Source: Nitrosomonas sp. (GTDB lineage: Bacteria > Pseudomonadota > Gammaproteobacteria > Burkholderiales > Nitrosomonadaceae). From it: a stretch of 8,489 nucleotides of DNA. The notes below the pieces were generated by a model. That model did no database searches, was not told the origin of the DNA, and was given only the letters and a program-made list of their open reading frames with translations. The translations under genes were made by a program, and so were the position numbers. Positions 7,401 to 8,489 of the stretch are shown here, one piece after another (the first letter of the stretch is position 1; every line of letters starts with the position of its first letter). The DNA is taken from the NCBI GenBank assembly GCA_021774205.1, contig JAJFJI010000239.1, positions 1 to 8,489 of the forward strand. The letters run 5' to 3'.

Positions 7401-8489
7401 TCTTCCCGGATGGGGTCAATGGGCGGGTTAGTTACCTGGGCAAAAAGTTGTTTGAAGTAATTGTAGAGCAACTGGGGTTGGTCAGACAGCACGGCTAGTG
7501 GCGTGTCTGTGCCCATCGAACCCAGCGGGGGAACCCCGTTTGTCCCCATGGGAGCGAGGATAAGCCGCAAGTCTTCAAATGAGTAACCAAAAGCTTGTTG
7601 GCGTTTCAAGGTGGCGTGATGGTCCGGTGAAGGTTGTTCTTCAGCGATATCGGGCAGATCGTCAAAATGCAGCAAATTGTCGTCCAGCCATTGCCGATAG
7701 GGGAACGCCGTGGTAATTTGCTGCTTCAATTCTTCGTCGCTGATAATGCGTTGTTCCTCGGTGTCGACTAAGAACATGCGGCCAGGTTTTAGCCGCCGTT
7801 TTTCTAGCACCCGTTCCGGTGGCATATCGAGTACGCCGACTTCAGAAGCCATAATCACCAAATCATCCTTGGTGACATAGTAACGCGATGGACGCAGGCC
7901 GTTACGGTCGAGCATGGCCCCAACTCGGATCCCATCGGTAAATGCGATTGATGCCGGCCCGTCCCAGGGTTCCATCAGGCTGCTGTGATATTCGTAAAAA
8001 GCGCGTTTCTCAGCGTTCATGCTTTGATGTTTTTCCCAAGGCTCCGGGATCATCATCATCATGACATGGGGTAAGGAACGGCCACCCAGGGTGAGAAATT
8101 CGAGGCAATTATCGAACTTGGCCGAATCGCTGCCGTCTTGCTGAATGATCGGTAGCAGCCGGGGCAGGTCGTCGCCAAACAGGTCGGAATTCAGCATCGC
8201 CTGGCGCGCATGCATCCAGTTCTCATTACCCCGCAAAGTATTAAATTCCCCATTGTGAATCATATAACGGTAAGGATGAGCGCGCTCCCAGCTGGGGAAA
8301 GTGTTCGTGCTGAAGCGCGAGTGTACCAGTGCCAGTGCCGTTTCCAGCAAAGCATCGGACAGATCGGGATAAAAGGTGACCACTTGCCGTGGGGTGAGCA
8401 TGCCCTTATAAATCAGCGTGCGGCAGGAAAAGCTGGGCGCATAAAAATAGTCGCCACCGGCAATTTTCTCGTAGTGAATGGCTTTTTCG
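4421..8489 (-). CDS. gltB: glutamate synthase large subunit, 5' end outside the window
   Basis: GltB hydrolyses glutamine and adds the released ammonia to 2-oxoglutarate, using electrons from GltD. About 1355 residues are visible; full proteins have roughly 1500-1550, so some 170-200 N-terminal residues, including the catalytic N-terminal Cys, are missing. The Met at 8401 is internal: the same frame continues to 8488 and encodes FYAPSFSCRTLIYKG just before it, a conserved part of the amidotransferase domain. Visible in order are the rest of the class II amidotransferase domain, with HNGE (8246-8257; Asn-Gly of the oxyanion hole); the central domain (about 7600-6640); and the FMN and synthase domain (about 6400-5560), with GAKPGEGGELPG near 6127-6092. 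Within the latter, the 3Fe-4S cysteines are spaced C-x5-C-x4-C, with codons at 5624-5626, 5606-5608 and 5591-5593. The C-terminal GXGXG beta-helix domain lies at about 5150-4650. The reading frame is intact. It leads into gltD. Confidence 0.97.
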   Translation of the reverse strand, partial: EKAIHYEKIAGGDYFYAPSFSCRTLIYKGMLTPRQVVTFYPDLSDALLETALALVHSRFSTNTFPSWERAHPYRYMIHNGEFNTLRGNENWMHARQAMLNSDLFGDDLPRLLPIIQQDGSDSAKFDNCLEFLTLGGRSLPHVMMMMIPEPWEKHQSMNAEKRAFYEYHSSLMEPWDGPASIAFTDGIRVGAMLDRNGLRPSRYYVTKDDLVIMASEVGVLDMPPERVLEKRRLKPGRMFLVDTEEQRIISDEELKQQITTAFPYRQWLDDNLLHFDDLPDIAEEQPSPDHHATLKRQQAFGYSFEDLRLILAPMGTNGVPPLGSMGTDTPLAVLSDQPQLLYNYFKQLFAQVTNPPIDPIREELITATTLTLGSEGDLLQPGPKNCHQLRLQIPILKNMEMEKLRQLNQPGLTTATLPMLFKVADGKAALAQALNELFQAADQAIENGANILILSDKGFDRDYAPIPALLASAGLHHHLIRAGSRTRIGLVLESGEPREVHHLCLLLGYGVQAINPYMAYESLNDMIGEGLLPDANYPDAVINYNKAAIKGIVKVMSKMGISTIQSYCGAQIFEAVGLNQDLIDRYFTWTTSRVGGIGLDEITLEAKRRHARTFPALPINQPTLDVYGQYQYRKDGELHLFNPKTIHLLQKACRNADYATFKAYSALINDQSQRLATLRGLLHLKHAANPIPIEEVEPVEAIVKRFKSGAMSYGSISQEAHEALAIAMNRIGGKSNTGEGGEDPARYVLDPNGDSRNSAIKQVASARFGVTSVYLTQAKELQIKMAQGAKPGEGGELPGRKAYPWIAKVRHSTPGVGLISPPPHHDIYSIEDLAQLIHDLKNANHHARISVKLVSEVGVGTIAAGVAKGRADVVLISGHDGGTGASPLTSIKHAGLPWELGLAETHQTLLINNLRSRIAVEADGQLKTGRDVVMATLLGAEEFGFATTALVSMGCIMMRVCHLDTCPVGVATQNPELRKKFMGDPSHVVNFMHFIAQEMREIMAQMGFRTINEMIGRTDRLEVQQAIEHWKAKGLDYSRILYQPEVGADVGRYCQQPQDHGLENSLDHLTLLDLAEPALQRREKIKATLPIRNINRVVGTMLGSEITRRFGPNGLAEDTIHFHFQGTAGQSFGAFIPPGLTLELEGDANDYFGKGLSGGKLILYPPPQSTFASEQNIITGNVALYGATGGEAYIRGIAGERFGVRNSGARIVVEGVGDHGCEYMTNGRVMVLGVTGRNFAAGMSGGIAYVFDEHGTFCHSCNLETVTLEALEKEDIDEAKQMLERYASATKSERAWKLLALWDKVAHQFIKVMPKDYRRMLDAIQRAQQNGLAGEDAIMAAFEENKNDMARISGN

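Noticed and set aside
8051..8062. Short (CAT)4 repeat, encoding four Met in a row in gltB, as a possible slippage or phase-variation site.
   Set aside because: Four trinucleotide units are too few for a phase-variable tract, and changes by 3 bases would stay in frame. Methionine-rich segments at this point are normal for GltB.

Overview
The window looks like ordinary chromosomal DNA from a Gram-negative proteobacterium. The best guess is a betaproteobacterium, possibly of the Nitrosomonadales or Methylophilales type. This rests on the type IV pilus chemosensory proteins PilH and PilI, an arginine-site type ArgB, a TrmJ-type SPOUT methyltransferase and a two-gene NADPH-type glutamate synthase (gltB, gltD). 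The genus is a guess from the style of the protein sequences; nothing here fixes it. There are no rRNA or tRNA genes, insertion sequences, phage genes or CRISPR arrays.

Layout. Bases 1-223 are AT-rich and non-coding, with a small dyad near the left edge and weak promoter-like elements. On the + strand follow pilH (224-589, GTG start) and pilI (603-1115, or from 600), 13 bases apart. They are members of the Pil-Chp system that controls twitching motility, but pilG is not immediately upstream and pilJ is not downstream. After a 64-base gap with an extended -10 promoter comes argB (1180-2073), the second step of arginine biosynthesis. Its end lies 15 bases from the end of the convergent minus-strand gene trmJ (2089-2814), a tRNA position-32 2'-O-methyltransferase. 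Reading on the minus strand, the order is gltB (window edge at 8489 to 4421), gltD (4367-2883), trmJ, with gaps of 53 and 68 bases and no visible terminator, so a gltB-gltD-trmJ transcript is plausible. gltB runs off the right edge: the reading frame stays open past the Met at 8401 to base 8488, so that Met is internal and the N-terminal part of the protein, including the catalytic Cys, is not in the window.

How the genes relate. GltB and GltD form glutamate synthase, which makes glutamate from glutamine and 2-oxoglutarate with NADPH. Glutamate feeds the N-acetylglutamate route on which ArgB acts, so there is a loose nitrogen and arginine theme, but the genes are on opposite strands and co-regulation is not shown. 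PilH/PilI and TrmJ are functionally separate. I found no convincing undescribed system. The point most worth a second look is the detached pilH-pilI pair.
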